Of a stretch of DNA of 46,725 nucleotides, positions 14,927 to 23,200 are shown piece after piece; within the stretch, counting starts at the first letter, position 1; each line of letters starts with the position of its first letter. The notes under the pieces were generated by a model. The model searched no databases. It saw only the letters and a list, made by a program, of their open reading frames with translations, and was not told the origin of the DNA. The stretch is from a virus: the IMG/VR virus record IMGVR_UViG_3300025383_000040, positions 1 to 46,725 of that record. One strand, written 5' to 3'. The position numbers were made by a program, and so were the translations under genes.

Positions 14927-16152
14927 TATGAAATCCCCTTATCGTACAACTCTGTAATTATACCTCTGTTTAGGTCCCAGTCCAAGTAGAAACCGAACTC
15001 GGTTCCATGGCGGTTCTTTCTACTTACAATCTCCATAACATTTGAGTCAGGATTTTTATGAACTGCAATAGCCATATCAGCATCGTATTCAATAGCCTTA
15101 GACCAAGCAACTTGTGATAGCAAAGGTGGACCATCTTGGTCAGATGTATCATCCATAGTTGCAGCAGTGATATCAATAATTGGAATATTATTATTCATAG
15201 CTAATGCCTTGAACGACTTTGAGATATTCATGTTACGTTCTGTTGGAGCCTTCGAACCTTGATTATCAGCAAATAGCTGGTGGTAATCAAGAATAACAAT
15301 ATCGGGTTTGTGCTGGTCAATTTTTGCCTGTACTGTAGCAGGAGTTACTTCGCCAGAACCCTCATTTGATACAAGGATAAACTGATTCTTGTCAGCAAAC
15401 TTTTTAGTTCCCCAATCATCAAACTCGGACATATCAATACTACCTCTAGCAAAATCAGAAGCCTTAAACAATCCCGACCCCATCATAGTATAAATACGGT
15501 CACGCATATTTTCAGGAGTCATTTCAAGAGAGATGATCATAGGCTTAAATCCCTGCTCCCAAGCCTTACAAGCCAGATAAGAAGAAAGCCATGTCTTACC
15601 CCTACCTGGCCAACCAATCATGACGATAAGGTGTCCTGGAGCCATTCCTGTGGGGTATGCATAGTCAATAGCTTTAAATCCAGTCATAATTCCTGGGCTA
15701 CCACCCATAATGTCAGAGCGGTTCTTGACAGCCTCATAGTGCTTTTCAGCAAGTTTAAAGTCTGTTAGATCAACGTCTCTTACATTAGATGTAAGCTTGC
15801 CCAACTTAGAAAGTTCTTTTTGCATGCTATCAATAACTCTAGATGAAGCATCTGTCTTCAAACTAGCTCCAGAAGTTAGGAGTAGGTTTCTTAGACGTGA
15901 TGCAAGATATTCATTCTTTAAAGTATCTAAGTAGTATGCAGTTTGACCTTTTACATTTACTGGCTCAAAATCTTTAAAGCGTTCCTTCAAGACTGAGATA
16001 TCTGGGACTGCTTTAAACTTAAAGTAATAAGATTTTAGCCCATCCCAAACATCTCTATGAGAAGTAAAGACTTCATCAATATTATCAGCAAGAACTACAG
16101 AGATATCTTTGTTCTCACATATTGCAGTTATAACAGCAGCCTCAGCGTTCAT
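14926..16152 (-). CDS. dnaB: DnaB-like replicative helicase
   Basis: A 408-residue hexameric 5'-3' helicase. An N-terminal helical domain of about 120 residues precedes a RecA-fold motor. Walker A GWPGRGKTW is near residue 185, LEMTPENMRDR follows (motif H1a-like), and Walker B is PDIVILDYHQLF near 280. The run SRKNRHGTEFGFYLD close to the end carries the arginine-finger region. A TTG at 16167 is an alternative start, but the ATG at 16152 has a better ribosome-binding site. It overlaps the upstream gene by eleven bases. It unwinds the fork for the phage polymerase. Confidence 0.9.
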   Translation of the reverse strand: MNAEAAVITAICENKDISVVLADNIDEVFTSHRDVWDGLKSYYFKFKAVPDISVLKERFKDFEPVNVKGQTAYYLDTLKNEYLASRLRNLLLTSGASLKTDASSRVIDSMQKELSKLGKLTSNVRDVDLTDFKLAEKHYEAVKNRSDIMGGSPGIMTGFKAIDYAYPTGMAPGHLIVMIGWPGRGKTWLSSYLACKAWEQGFKPMIISLEMTPENMRDRIYTMMGSGLFKASDFARGSIDMSEFDDWGTKKFADKNQFILVSNEGSGEVTPATVQAKIDQHKPDIVILDYHQLFADNQGSKAPTERNMNISKSFKALAMNNNIPIIDITAATMDDTSDQDGPPLLSQVAWSKAIEYDADMAIAVHKNPDSNVMEIVSRKNRHGTEFGFYLDWDLNRGIITELYDKGIS

Positions 16153-16474
16153 TGTCTCTTTCTTCAACCATAGTCTTAGTACGTAATCTGATTAATTCCC
16201 GTCGGGACTTATCTTCTTCTTGCTGTTGCAATGCTAAATCTAACTTCTCGAAGTTATAAAAAAACCACTGCATGCTGTGTGGTGCTTTAGGCACCTTGAA
16301 ATAATACTCAAGCAGAACTTTTGCTCTGTCATATCCTACGCTATCAATGACATCTTGCATTGCCCACTTTTCACGATAACGATTTACAACTGGGGCCTTC
16401 TTGTAATTCTCTTTAAAAAGAGTGCAATAAAGACCTACTAAGCCGTAAGCCAACTTTGCTTCATCTTTTGTCAT
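16142..16474 (-). CDS. Possible helicase loader, 110 aa
   Basis: A helical, basic 110-residue protein (KDEAKLAYGLVGLYCTLFKE at the start; a Gln/Glu/Arg-rich C terminus). The segment RAKVLLEYYFKVPKAPHSMQ and WFFYNFEKLD resembles small proteins encoded just before phage helicases, some of which load the helicase on DNA. No ATPase motif is present. The call rests on position and length, with coupling to dnaB by an 11-base overlap. It has a clear AAAGGTAAG ribosome-binding site. Confidence 0.45.
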   Translation of the reverse strand: MTKDEAKLAYGLVGLYCTLFKENYKKAPVVNRYREKWAMQDVIDSVGYDRAKVLLEYYFKVPKAPHSMQWFFYNFEKLDLALQQQEEDKSRRELIRLRTKTMVEERDNER

Positions 16475-16698
16475 TTCTTACCTTTTAGCTCCGCTTCAAT
16501 CTCGTTGACTTTTTCCATCAACTTACCCTCGACAAAAGTATATACCCTGTTTGTGGCTTCGTCAACTGTTTCATGACTACGCTTAAAATCTTCAACACCA
16601 ATAGAAACCTTCAAGCTTTCATAGTTGCCCAAATTTCTTGTAAACTGCAACTCGACTTTAACATTGGTATTTCCCGACTCGCTAGTCAGATTCGCCAT
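16471..16698 (-). CDS. Conserved phage protein, 75 aa
   Basis: A 75-residue protein with VKVELQFTRNLGNYESLKVS, then a charged helix ending EKVNEIEAELKGKK. The pattern (beta strands then a long helix) looks like a small conserved phage family I cannot name. It overlaps both neighbours (17 bases upstream, four downstream), so it is part of the replication operon. No catalytic motif is visible. Confidence 0.55.
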   Translation of the reverse strand: MANLTSESGNTNVKVELQFTRNLGNYESLKVSIGVEDFKRSHETVDEATNRVYTFVEGKLMEKVNEIEAELKGKK

Positions 16699-16915
16699 CG
16701 TGTACTTCTTCCCTGCTCATAAGAGCAAATCCTGGTTTAAACTTCTTAACATCTTTATCCGAAAGATGCTGGTATAGCATCATCAAACGATCAGATATGC
16801 CTATCATAGCATCTAGGTCGTCCTTTTGTACAGCCATTTCCATAGCATATTCAAGAACTTTTAGTGATTGTTCTAACACATGCTTAGCTTCTTTATTTAA
16901 CTTTTGATCTACCAT
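16682..16915 (-). CDS. Small helical protein, 77 aa
   Basis: A 77-residue, mostly helical protein (NKEAKHVLEQSLKVLEYAME, Met-rich) with an acidic end EEVHDGESD. It is not recognised. It starts with ATG at 16915, overlapping the upstream DNA-binding protein gene by seven bases, and overlaps the following gene by 17 bases. Its place in the operon suggests an accessory replication role, without direct evidence. Confidence 0.5.
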   Translation of the reverse strand: MVDQKLNKEAKHVLEQSLKVLEYAMEMAVQKDDLDAMIGISDRLMMLYQHLSDKDVKKFKPGFALMSREEVHDGESD

Positions 16916-17424
16916 TCAGGCTGTTTCCAAACTGGGACAAACTCCCCCTCGTTATTTTTCATATACAAAACACTTTCTTGATTAATCATAGCCTCTAGCT
17001 CTGCTCTGCTTGGCATATTACCTGGAGTAATTCTACCATCAGTTCTAGGCCTACCTCTATGAACTGTTTTAAAGAAGTCATGCATATTTCTAATATCATC
17101 TTCACTCCAAAAGTATTTTCCTGGAGTTTTGTTTCCATTAAGAGCATATGCTCTTTGTGGATGTTGAAGATTACCTCTGTATAAATGAAGCTTGATTGTG
17201 TCTTCATGTTTACCGATAATCTTTACTACTTCTGAGATGGGGTAAGCGTGTTGTTTATTTTTATTGACATCCGCCAAACTATAAGCAACACGCTTCTCCA
17301 AGCGATAATTCCAAGCAACAAGTAAGTCCTCAGCTCTGGAACGTCTTAGTACCTTATGAAGGTCCCCATTTAAATAGAAGTACCGAAGCTTCTCGCTAGC
17401 TTTTCTTCTACTTTTCCGATCCAT
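16909..17424 (-). CDS. DNA-binding protein with helix-turn-helix and AT-hook-like motif
   Basis: A 171-residue basic protein. The N terminus (MDRKSRRKASEKLRYF) is strongly positive. The middle, YPISEVVKIIGKHEDTIKLH followed by LYRGNLQHP, reads as a MerR-like helix-turn-helix with a wing. HRGRPRTDGR after it is an AT-hook-like motif. It probably binds AT-rich DNA, perhaps as a regulator or at the replication origin. It lies early in the replication operon, after the putative holin and zinc-ribbon genes. A specific target cannot be named. Confidence 0.65.
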   Translation of the reverse strand: MDRKSRRKASEKLRYFYLNGDLHKVLRRSRAEDLLVAWNYRLEKRVAYSLADVNKNKQHAYPISEVVKIIGKHEDTIKLHLYRGNLQHPQRAYALNGNKTPGKYFWSEDDIRNMHDFFKTVHRGRPRTDGRITPGNMPSRAELEAMINQESVLYMKNNEGEFVPVWKQPEW

Positions 17425-17612
17425 GCACCAAACCTGCTATCTCTTCTTACCATCCATCTTTTGCCACACATTATACAAAACAACTCAACTCGCTGATCTT
17501 GTGGATATGTTCTATCAACAAAAACACGACCTAAGCATTTTTTACATTGTAGCTGTATTAACTTTTTAATTTTTTTATTACTTTGCTGCCTTCGCCAAAG
17601 CCTTATCAGCAT
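17370..17612 (-). CDS. Zinc-ribbon protein, start uncertain
   Basis: The core reads LQCKKCLGRVF and then LFCIMCGKRWMVR, two CxxC pairs of a zinc ribbon, followed by a basic C terminus. In-frame starts are poor: ATG at 17612 has no ribosome-binding site and lies inside the previous gene by 35 bases. A start nearer the first Cys pair would need a non-standard codon. I give the ATG at 17612 as the outer limit. The gene is real, judging by the paired cysteines and its overlap with the next gene. Confidence 0.55.
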   Translation of the reverse strand: MLIRLWRRQQSNKKIKKLIQLQCKKCLGRVFVDRTYPQDQRVELFCIMCGKRWMVRRDSRFGAWIGKVEEKLARSFGTSI

Positions 17613-17874
17613 CAGCAATAGCTGTAGTTGCTACCTGAGTAAGAACCGCTGCTTCTGGTGCAGACAAATGCTCTTGCTTTACTAGCTTTGCAACCAAACC
17701 ACGTGGGTTAATCTTTGCAAGAACTGGACCAATAACTCCGTAGATTGCTGCAAATGCAACATGCTTGAGGTTATGGTTTGCTGCTCCACCACGCTGCCAA
17801 AGAATGACAGCTGCTGATGCAGTTGCATATACGTAGTGCTCAACCAGAGTCTTCTCTGAATTTGTGATCTTCAT
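17578..17874 (-). CDS. Small membrane protein, possible holin
   Basis: A 98-residue protein with two hydrophobic stretches: VYATASAAVILW near residues 14-27 and HVAFAAIYGVIGPVLAKI near 38-55, joined by a short Gly/Asn loop, then a charged helical C-terminal half ending KALAKAAK. The layout (two membrane segments, basic tail) suits a class II holin-like protein. I know similar small proteins in actinophages, where the holin name is often provisional. There is no endolysin gene next to it, so this call is weak. AGGAGA precedes the ATG. Confidence 0.4.
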   Translation of the reverse strand: MKITNSEKTLVEHYVYATASAAVILWQRGGAANHNLKHVAFAAIYGVIGPVLAKINPRGLVAKLVKQEHLSAPEAAVLTQVATTAIADADKALAKAAK

Positions 17875-17888
17875 TTTTCTCCTATAGG

Positions 17889-18647
17889 TTATGCGGTAAA
17901 AATTTTACCGTCAACTACACAAGTGTAGTCATGAATTTGAATTAGCTGCATATGTGGATAGTCATTGACAACATGTGCCACTGCAAATCCTGCCTGCCAA
18001 TTCTTTTGTATGGAATAATCCATCTTATCCTCATCGCAAAGATGCCCAATTTCATATCCACGCAACTCTTGTCCCGTGATATTGTATGTTTGATAATAGG
18101 CCCCCATACGATGGGAATGTCCACGTACTAGGGATACCCCCCAGTTGTTAACGTCATTACGCACTGATTCTCCAGAGTGCTTGGAAATGGACTCGCCATG
18201 GTGACCATACATATCGCCATAACGTTTCACAGGAGGCTCGTTATATTCGTGCCAGTGAATGCCATGCTTTTTATATTCATAGAGTGAATCAGGTGTAATG
18301 AATTCTAGAAATGCTGGAGCTTTCTTTGCAAGATAATCTCCATGTCTTGTCCACCCATGATTACCATCATGAAAGTGAATCTCTGCTTCTGACCCCGCCG
18401 TCTTTCTAAGATCAGCAAGAAAATCTCTTGTGCCAGTTACGCCACCGTCAGATACTGGGATAGAAAATTCTGCAGGGTATTCTGCAGCCCAACGTGAGGT
18501 TGAATCTGCATCATCAATATCGCCAAGCAGGTCTACTGCATCTGGCTTGAACCACTTCATAACCTTCATGAACAGTTCTACTTTTCTTGGATCATGGCGG
18601 GGGAAATGAATATCCGATACCATCATCCACTTTAAGTCATTAGTCAT
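17889..18647 (-). CDS. Calcineurin-like metallophosphoesterase
   Basis: A 252-residue two-metal phosphoesterase. All five blocks are present: D12 and H14 in SDIHF, D43 in LLGDIDD, N96 and H97 in HDGNHGW, a His pair in YGHHGES (149-150) and H177/H179 in GHSHR. The family cleaves phosphodiesters or phosphomonoesters of nucleotides, proteins or DNA ends. It is the first gene of the replication half, under a near-consensus promoter, with an AAAAGGA ribosome-binding site. Early expression suggests attack on a host or phage nucleotide or a signal molecule, but this is inference. Confidence 0.85.
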   Translation of the reverse strand: MTNDLKWMMVSDIHFPRHDPRKVELFMKVMKWFKPDAVDLLGDIDDADSTSRWAAEYPAEFSIPVSDGGVTGTRDFLADLRKTAGSEAEIHFHDGNHGWTRHGDYLAKKAPAFLEFITPDSLYEYKKHGIHWHEYNEPPVKRYGDMYGHHGESISKHSGESVRNDVNNWGVSLVRGHSHRMGAYYQTYNITGQELRGYEIGHLCDEDKMDYSIQKNWQAGFAVAHVVNDYPHMQLIQIHDYTCVVDGKIFTA

Positions 18648-18672
18648 ATAATCCTTTTTCTAGGTTTAGTAA

Positions 18673-18702
18673 ATTGTACTACTATGCATTATTATTTGTC
18701 AA
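18673..18702 (-). promoter_or_regulatory. Strong promoter of the replication half
   Basis: Minus-strand TTGACA (18702-18697), 18-nt spacer, TACAAT (18678-18673). The -35 overlaps the stop codon of the HNH gene. The transcript would start near 18666 and begin with the metallophosphoesterase gene. This is the boundary between tail and replication genes. Confidence 0.75.
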
Positions 18703-18959
18703 GCAGCGTGTGCTTTATTATGCTCAATCCGTGAACACAAAAAAAGATTGATTAATCTATTATCAGTTTTATCATGGTTGATATGATGAATAGTTTCCCA
18801 ATCATTGATTATTCTATTTAATTTTTTTTCTATTACTAGCCGATGTTCGTAATACCAGCCTTTAAAGTTTTTAGGATGTTCTGGAACTTTAATTAAAACG
18901 TAGCCTTCTCTACTAACCTTACTTTCCCTCTTTACCCAAGAAGTAAGTGGCTGGTACAT
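18699..18959 (-). CDS. HNH endonuclease, free-standing
   Basis: An 86-residue HNH nuclease starting MYQPLTSWVKRESK. The HNH core is TIHHINHDKTDNRLINLFL with H58/H59, the Asn pair at N67 and N71, and H80/H84 after it. It also carries the upstream YYEHRLVIEK strand typical of phage HNH_3 members. The longer TTG-started form adds only seven residues; the ATG at 18959 overlaps the previous stop as TAATG. Free-standing HNH genes are often selfish homing enzymes; this one sits between the tail and replication modules, with the early promoter directly after it. Confidence 0.85.
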   Translation of the reverse strand: MYQPLTSWVKRESKVSREGYVLIKVPEHPKNFKGWYYEHRLVIEKKLNRIINDWETIHHINHDKTDNRLINLFLCSRIEHNKAHAA

Positions 18960-19375
18960 TAGTAACCTACAGCAACCCAATACAAGTAATAATTTTTATA
19001 AGTGTTACTCTTTGAAACTATTGTAAACACTGCTTCTGAGGCAGTAATTGTTTTAGATACATAAGCATACCCTTGATTGCCACTAGATGTCAAGATTGTT
19101 CCTACAACTGATACTGGGGCACTCTTAAACTGCTTATTAAACTTTACGGTAACAGTTCCAGAGGTAACTGGCGTATGTCCGTAATCAATAACAAGTGGGC
19201 CAGATTGGGTGGCAGGTTGTCCTGTTGCGGGATCAACTGTTGTGCTTGTGCCAAATACCTGTGCTTGCAAATCTTCGATTGCTTTTTGCTGACCATTTAT
19301 TGTATCAATCATTGTGCTAATAGTATTAAGATCTAGGACTGCGTTATCTGATTGAATAATTCTATTACTACTCAC
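18959..19375 (-). CDS. Tail-tip protein with H-type-lectin-like domain
   Basis: A 138-residue protein. Residues 1-45 are a helical stretch (TISTMIDTINGQQKAIEDLQ) suited to trimerisation. A Thr/Pro/Gly linker follows, then a beta domain from about 70 with VTVKFNKQFKSAPVSVVG, SKTITASEAVFTI and YYLYWVAVGY. The F..F...P.V and closing W.A.G pattern resembles the H-type lectin fold of phage receptor-binding proteins. GTG starts it, with GGGAGA before. It is a fair candidate for cell-surface recognition. The fold call is from pattern only. Confidence 0.6.
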   Translation of the reverse strand: MSSNRIIQSDNAVLDLNTISTMIDTINGQQKAIEDLQAQVFGTSTTVDPATGQPATQSGPLVIDYGHTPVTSGTVTVKFNKQFKSAPVSVVGTILTSSGNQGYAYVSKTITASEAVFTIVSKSNTYKNYYLYWVAVGY

Positions 19376-19772
19376 TTAGCTTTTCTCCCTCTGGATGAAC
19401 AAAAATTTCTTTTTGCCCCGCATCTACTATATCTTGCTCTAGCCACTCTAGAACATCTGGCTCAACAACATGCCTACGCTTTGAATCGCTTATAAGATAT
19501 ATTTTACCATCAGATATATCTTTGACCAAAGTACCGTCACGAAATCCAACCACGCCAGCAATCGGTAGGTTGGAAAGCATTTGATCTTTAGTAGAAATAA
19601 TGGGCAGGCTCCAGGACATCGCTGCTCGTTCTGAAACAACAGTATATCTTTTTGAACCCTTTATATAAAAATAGCCCTTTTCAGTATGAGCTATTAATCC
19701 GCTAGGAACAACGGGATAGTATGTTCGCTTTGGCTTAACTTTCTTTTGAAACAAGATTTTCCAACTTTTCAT
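19368..19772 (-). CDS. Putative tail-associated protein, 134 aa
   Basis: A 134-residue beta-rich protein with a basic N terminus (MKSWKILFQKKVKPKRTYYP). The segment GFRDGTLVKDISDGKIYLIS followed by DSKRRHV resembles the small repeat found in several bacterial surface and viral fibre proteins (GTLVK then Y.I..G.KR). I do not know its biochemical role. The gene overlaps the coiled-coil gene upstream by 38 bases and the lectin-like gene downstream by eight, so all are cotranslated. It may be a fibre accessory protein. Confidence 0.5.
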   Translation of the reverse strand: MKSWKILFQKKVKPKRTYYPVVPSGLIAHTEKGYFYIKGSKRYTVVSERAAMSWSLPIISTKDQMLSNLPIAGVVGFRDGTLVKDISDGKIYLISDSKRRHVVEPDVLEWLEQDIVDAGQKEIFVHPEGEKLSE

Positions 19773-19926
19773 TGTAATCTATAATTGCTTTCTCTTTTTC
19801 CTTTTTAGCTTCTTCATTTTGAGTTAATTCAGCTCTAAGGATAGCTTTTTCTAATTCGTGCTGTGCTGCCATCTCTCCAATTCTTTGTTGAAGAGCCATG
19901 ATAATCAATTCTTCTTTACTCGCCAT
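19735..19926 (-). CDS. Small coiled-coil protein, 63 aa
   Basis: A 63-residue protein that is nearly all one charged helix (MASKEELIIMALQQRIGEMA, then ELTQNEEAKKEKEKAIIDYN). Its heptad pattern suggests a coiled coil. The ATG at 19926 overlaps the previous gene by eleven bases. It probably assists assembly of the tail tip or serves as a chaperone for the lectin-like protein, but I have no direct evidence. Confidence 0.5.
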   Translation of the reverse strand: MASKEELIIMALQQRIGEMAAQHELEKAILRAELTQNEEAKKEKEKAIIDYNEKLENLVSKES

Positions 19927-20185
19927 TTTCCACCTTATTTGCGTTTTGTAGTCTTAGTTGTTCTTCATGCTCTAAAGAGTCCAGCTCTTCTTGCAAAATG
20001 GTAATCTGTCTCTGAACATCAGCAGCTTGAGCTTTAATGTCAATTATAGATGCTTCAGAAGGAGAAGCCTTTGAGCTTTCCTGCTTTAAAGACAAGTTTA
20101 AGTTATATTCATTAAACCTGAGATTCTTTTGATGTGATTTTACAATATTAACTTTGTCTTCATACGACAATACTTCATCAGACAT
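19916..20185 (-). CDS. Small coiled-coil protein, 89 aa
   Basis: An 89-residue charged protein with a long helix (DIKAQAADVQRQITILQEEL and on to DSLEHEEQLRLQNANK). It has a strong GGAGGT ribosome-binding site and an extended -10 promoter close upstream. Heptad repeats suggest an oligomeric coiled coil. It heads a set of four small overlapping genes between the last large fibre gene and the HNH gene. Function unassigned. Confidence 0.6.
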   Translation of the reverse strand: MSDEVLSYEDKVNIVKSHQKNLRFNEYNLNLSLKQESSKASPSEASIIDIKAQAADVQRQITILQEELDSLEHEEQLRLQNANKVENGE

Positions 20186-20202
20186 TTATTACCTCCAAGT
20201 TG

Positions 20203-20211
20203 ATTATATCA
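20203..20211 (-). promoter_or_regulatory. Extended -10 promoter (TGATATAAT)
   Basis: In the 29-base gap after the Hint-fibre gene, TGATATAAT reads on the minus strand, followed 12 bases later by the GGAGG site of the 89-aa gene. No clear -35 is visible. The same nonamer occurs at 28947 between two other tail genes. Confidence 0.5.
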
Positions 20212-20214
20212 CGT

Positions 20215-23200
20215 TTAAACATTTTTTTCACCTACATATGAATCATAGCATAGGATATCATTTGAGTAGTAAGGTCTATTTGGTTCAACCTTAATTGATA
20301 TTAAGTCATAAGATGAATCCTCAATTACTTGTACTTTATTTACTTCCGTCCAGGATTGATTGTTGTACGACCATACATAATCACCCTTAGCAACATTATC
20401 GGAGTTAACAAATGACATTATTTTATCTCTGTTAATCAATATTAGATGTTCTTTGGTAAAGTACTCATCATTGATGATAACAACAACGTCAGTCTTTCTA
20501 TTTACAATATCAGCAACTTCCACTAATTCATTACCATAAACCTCTACATTTTTATCTTGCCATAGTGAAAGTGCATCATAATCTATGTAAGAATCTATGT
20601 TAGAGGTTAATACTTTATCCCCCAGCTTTATTGAAGATAGTGGTATCACACCCTCAGTTGTTCTAGCAGATATTGCCAAGTCAAGGCTTGATCCGTATGT
20701 AAAAGCAAAAGGCGTAAAGCTAAAGTGTGGTGTAAAGCCAAATGGGGTAAAGCCAAATGGTGTAAAGCTAAAGTGTGGCGTAAATCCAAATGGGGTAAAG
20801 CCAAATGGTGTAAAGCTGAAGTGTGGAGTAAATCCAAACGGCGTAAACGCAAATGGGGTAAAGCTGAAGTGTGGAGTAAATCCAAACGGTGTAAACGCAA
20901 ATGGGGTAAATGAGAATGGTGTAAAGCTAAACGGTGTAAAACTAAACGGAGTAAAGCTAAATGGAGCAAATGTAAATGTTCCACCACCTGTAGTAACTAT
21001 ATAAGTTCCACTGGCTGATCCACCTGCTTGACCATTATAACCTGAAACAATCTTCCAAGTTAATGTTTCTCCTGCATACGCTCCAGTATACACGTAGGAA
21101 GTTGTTGATGTAGCTCCATCAGGAGATGAGAAACTATTAATATATACAGAATATCCTGTAGCATTTGTTCCAGCTGTCCAGGTGAGTGTGACTGTGCTTA
21201 CACCGTCAAAAGATAATTGAACATTTGTTGGTGGACCTGCGGTTATTTGTACAAATGGTGGAGTAGTAGCTGAACCACTAATAGACCCACCTTCTGTTCC
21301 TGCCGAGTTTACACTAACAATCCTCCAACTTACTGTTTGATTTGGGACAAGTCCGCTAAATGTGTAAGTAGTTCCTGACGTGTTTCCGTCAAGTACGCCA
21401 TTAATATATGCGTTATATGAGGATGCATTTGACCCTGCTGTATAACTAATGGTAAGACTTGCTTGTGTAGAAGAAGTTGAATTTGGAGTTGCTGAAATTA
21501 ATGTAGGTGCTCCCGCAGTTGGAGCTTGATATATTGGTCCCCAGAACCAGTTTCTATTAGACACATCAGAGGCAACTCTTGTTCCAACACCGCCGTAATC
21601 ATTAAGACCCTGAGCCTGAACAATATAGTACCCATTTTGTGGGAAATAATATGTTCCTGAAGATCCTGTTATAGTACCAGAATCCATAGCTGTATAAGAA
21701 ATATCAGTTCCATATCCTGTTACGCCTGTACCGTGTGATCCGTAGTAAACCCAGTAATTTATTGAAGTTGCACCCACAGATGAGATTGTCATGTATCCTT
21801 GCGAAGTAGAGGTTGTTGAGCCAATTCCTGTTCCGTAGTGCGGGATAAATGTTGCTGGGCCTGGTTTTGTATATCCAGTAACTGATACTTCGCCTTCTAA
21901 TGATCCATATCCTGGGTCATATGCATCAATCTTTAAAGTTGCATATCCTCCTGCTACAACATTTGTTACAACAACATCATAGTATCCCGTTGAAGGATTG
22001 TAGGTTGGACCACTATATTGACCATAACTATAAAATGGTCCAGGGCCAGAAGTTGTTCCCCCAGTAAATGTAAAGAGCCAGCTATAGCTTGAATAGTTGG
22101 AATTTGTTATAGAAAACTTAAATCCATCTGAAGTTCCTACTGGAGTAGTTGTTGTAATAGTGATCGGGTTGTGATATGGTGCTTGCGGAGTAAAATAAAC
22201 TGAGCTAGAGTTCGCTGAAGTTCCATTAGCATTTGTAGCAGTAACATAAGCACTAAGTTGATATCCATTGTTACCCAGCCCAGTAAGATTAATCGGGCTT
22301 GTTTGTCCCGTCTTACTTACTGCTACTACTTGATATAAGCTTGCTGGAGCTGTTGCAGTATAGTAAGAAATTGGATATCCACCATTTTGACCGTCAGGAA
22401 CTGTAGCAAAATAAACGTTTGTTTGTTTATCTAAGTTTGAATCAGCACTTATTGCAGTAGGAGAATTAGGAACTGTTGTGACTGTGATAAGATTTGACGC
22501 TCCTGAAGGTGTAGCTAATCCTCCACCATTGTGAGCTGTAGCCCGCATATAATACTGAAATCCTGCTGTCAATCCCGTCCAAAGGTATGAAGTTGATTTT
22601 GTTGTTCCTGCTTGATACCAAGAGGAGCTTCCGTACGGTTGATATTCAACTAAATAATAATCAATTGCATTTCCATTGCTTGGAGGTGCTGACCAAGAAA
22701 CCTGAATAGCACCATTGTTCCAGGGCCTGTTCATTCCTACATCTGATGCAGAAAGATCTGTGATTTGTCCTGGGCCTTGGGGCGGTGTCACTTGAACTGA
22801 ATCAGAAACTGAAACTCCTGTTTGTTGGTCTTTAGCCGTAGCTGTTACAACAAAATTAAAATATGAGCTATTTGGATAAGTGCTTAAAAAGTCTGTGGTT
22901 TGCAAGGCATATTGAACGGACGTTGAAGATCCTTGAGCTGGATTTGATATTGTAAGTGGAGAACCTATGGCTCCAAAGTTTGTGCCATCTGATGATACTT
23001 GAAATACATATGTAAGTGAAGTAATGTCCGATACAGAATCTGACCAATTGTAGTTAGTTCCAGTTAAGGTGGCAGGATAATTTGAGCTGTTTGTAGATAT
23101 AGTTACTTTAGATTTAATGGTTGGAATACGAGATTGAGCAAATACGTTTGTCCAAGCCCCTCCTACTTTCATGTAGGCATTTTTAATTGGTGTCCAGGCA

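Noticed and set aside
20597-21004. A 135-codon open frame on the plus strand with a GVKLNGVKLKCGVNPNGV-like repeat
   Set aside because: It is the antisense reading of the FTPF repeat in the fibre gene; the repeat keeps the opposite frame open. No ribosome-binding site and no other plus-strand gene in the window.
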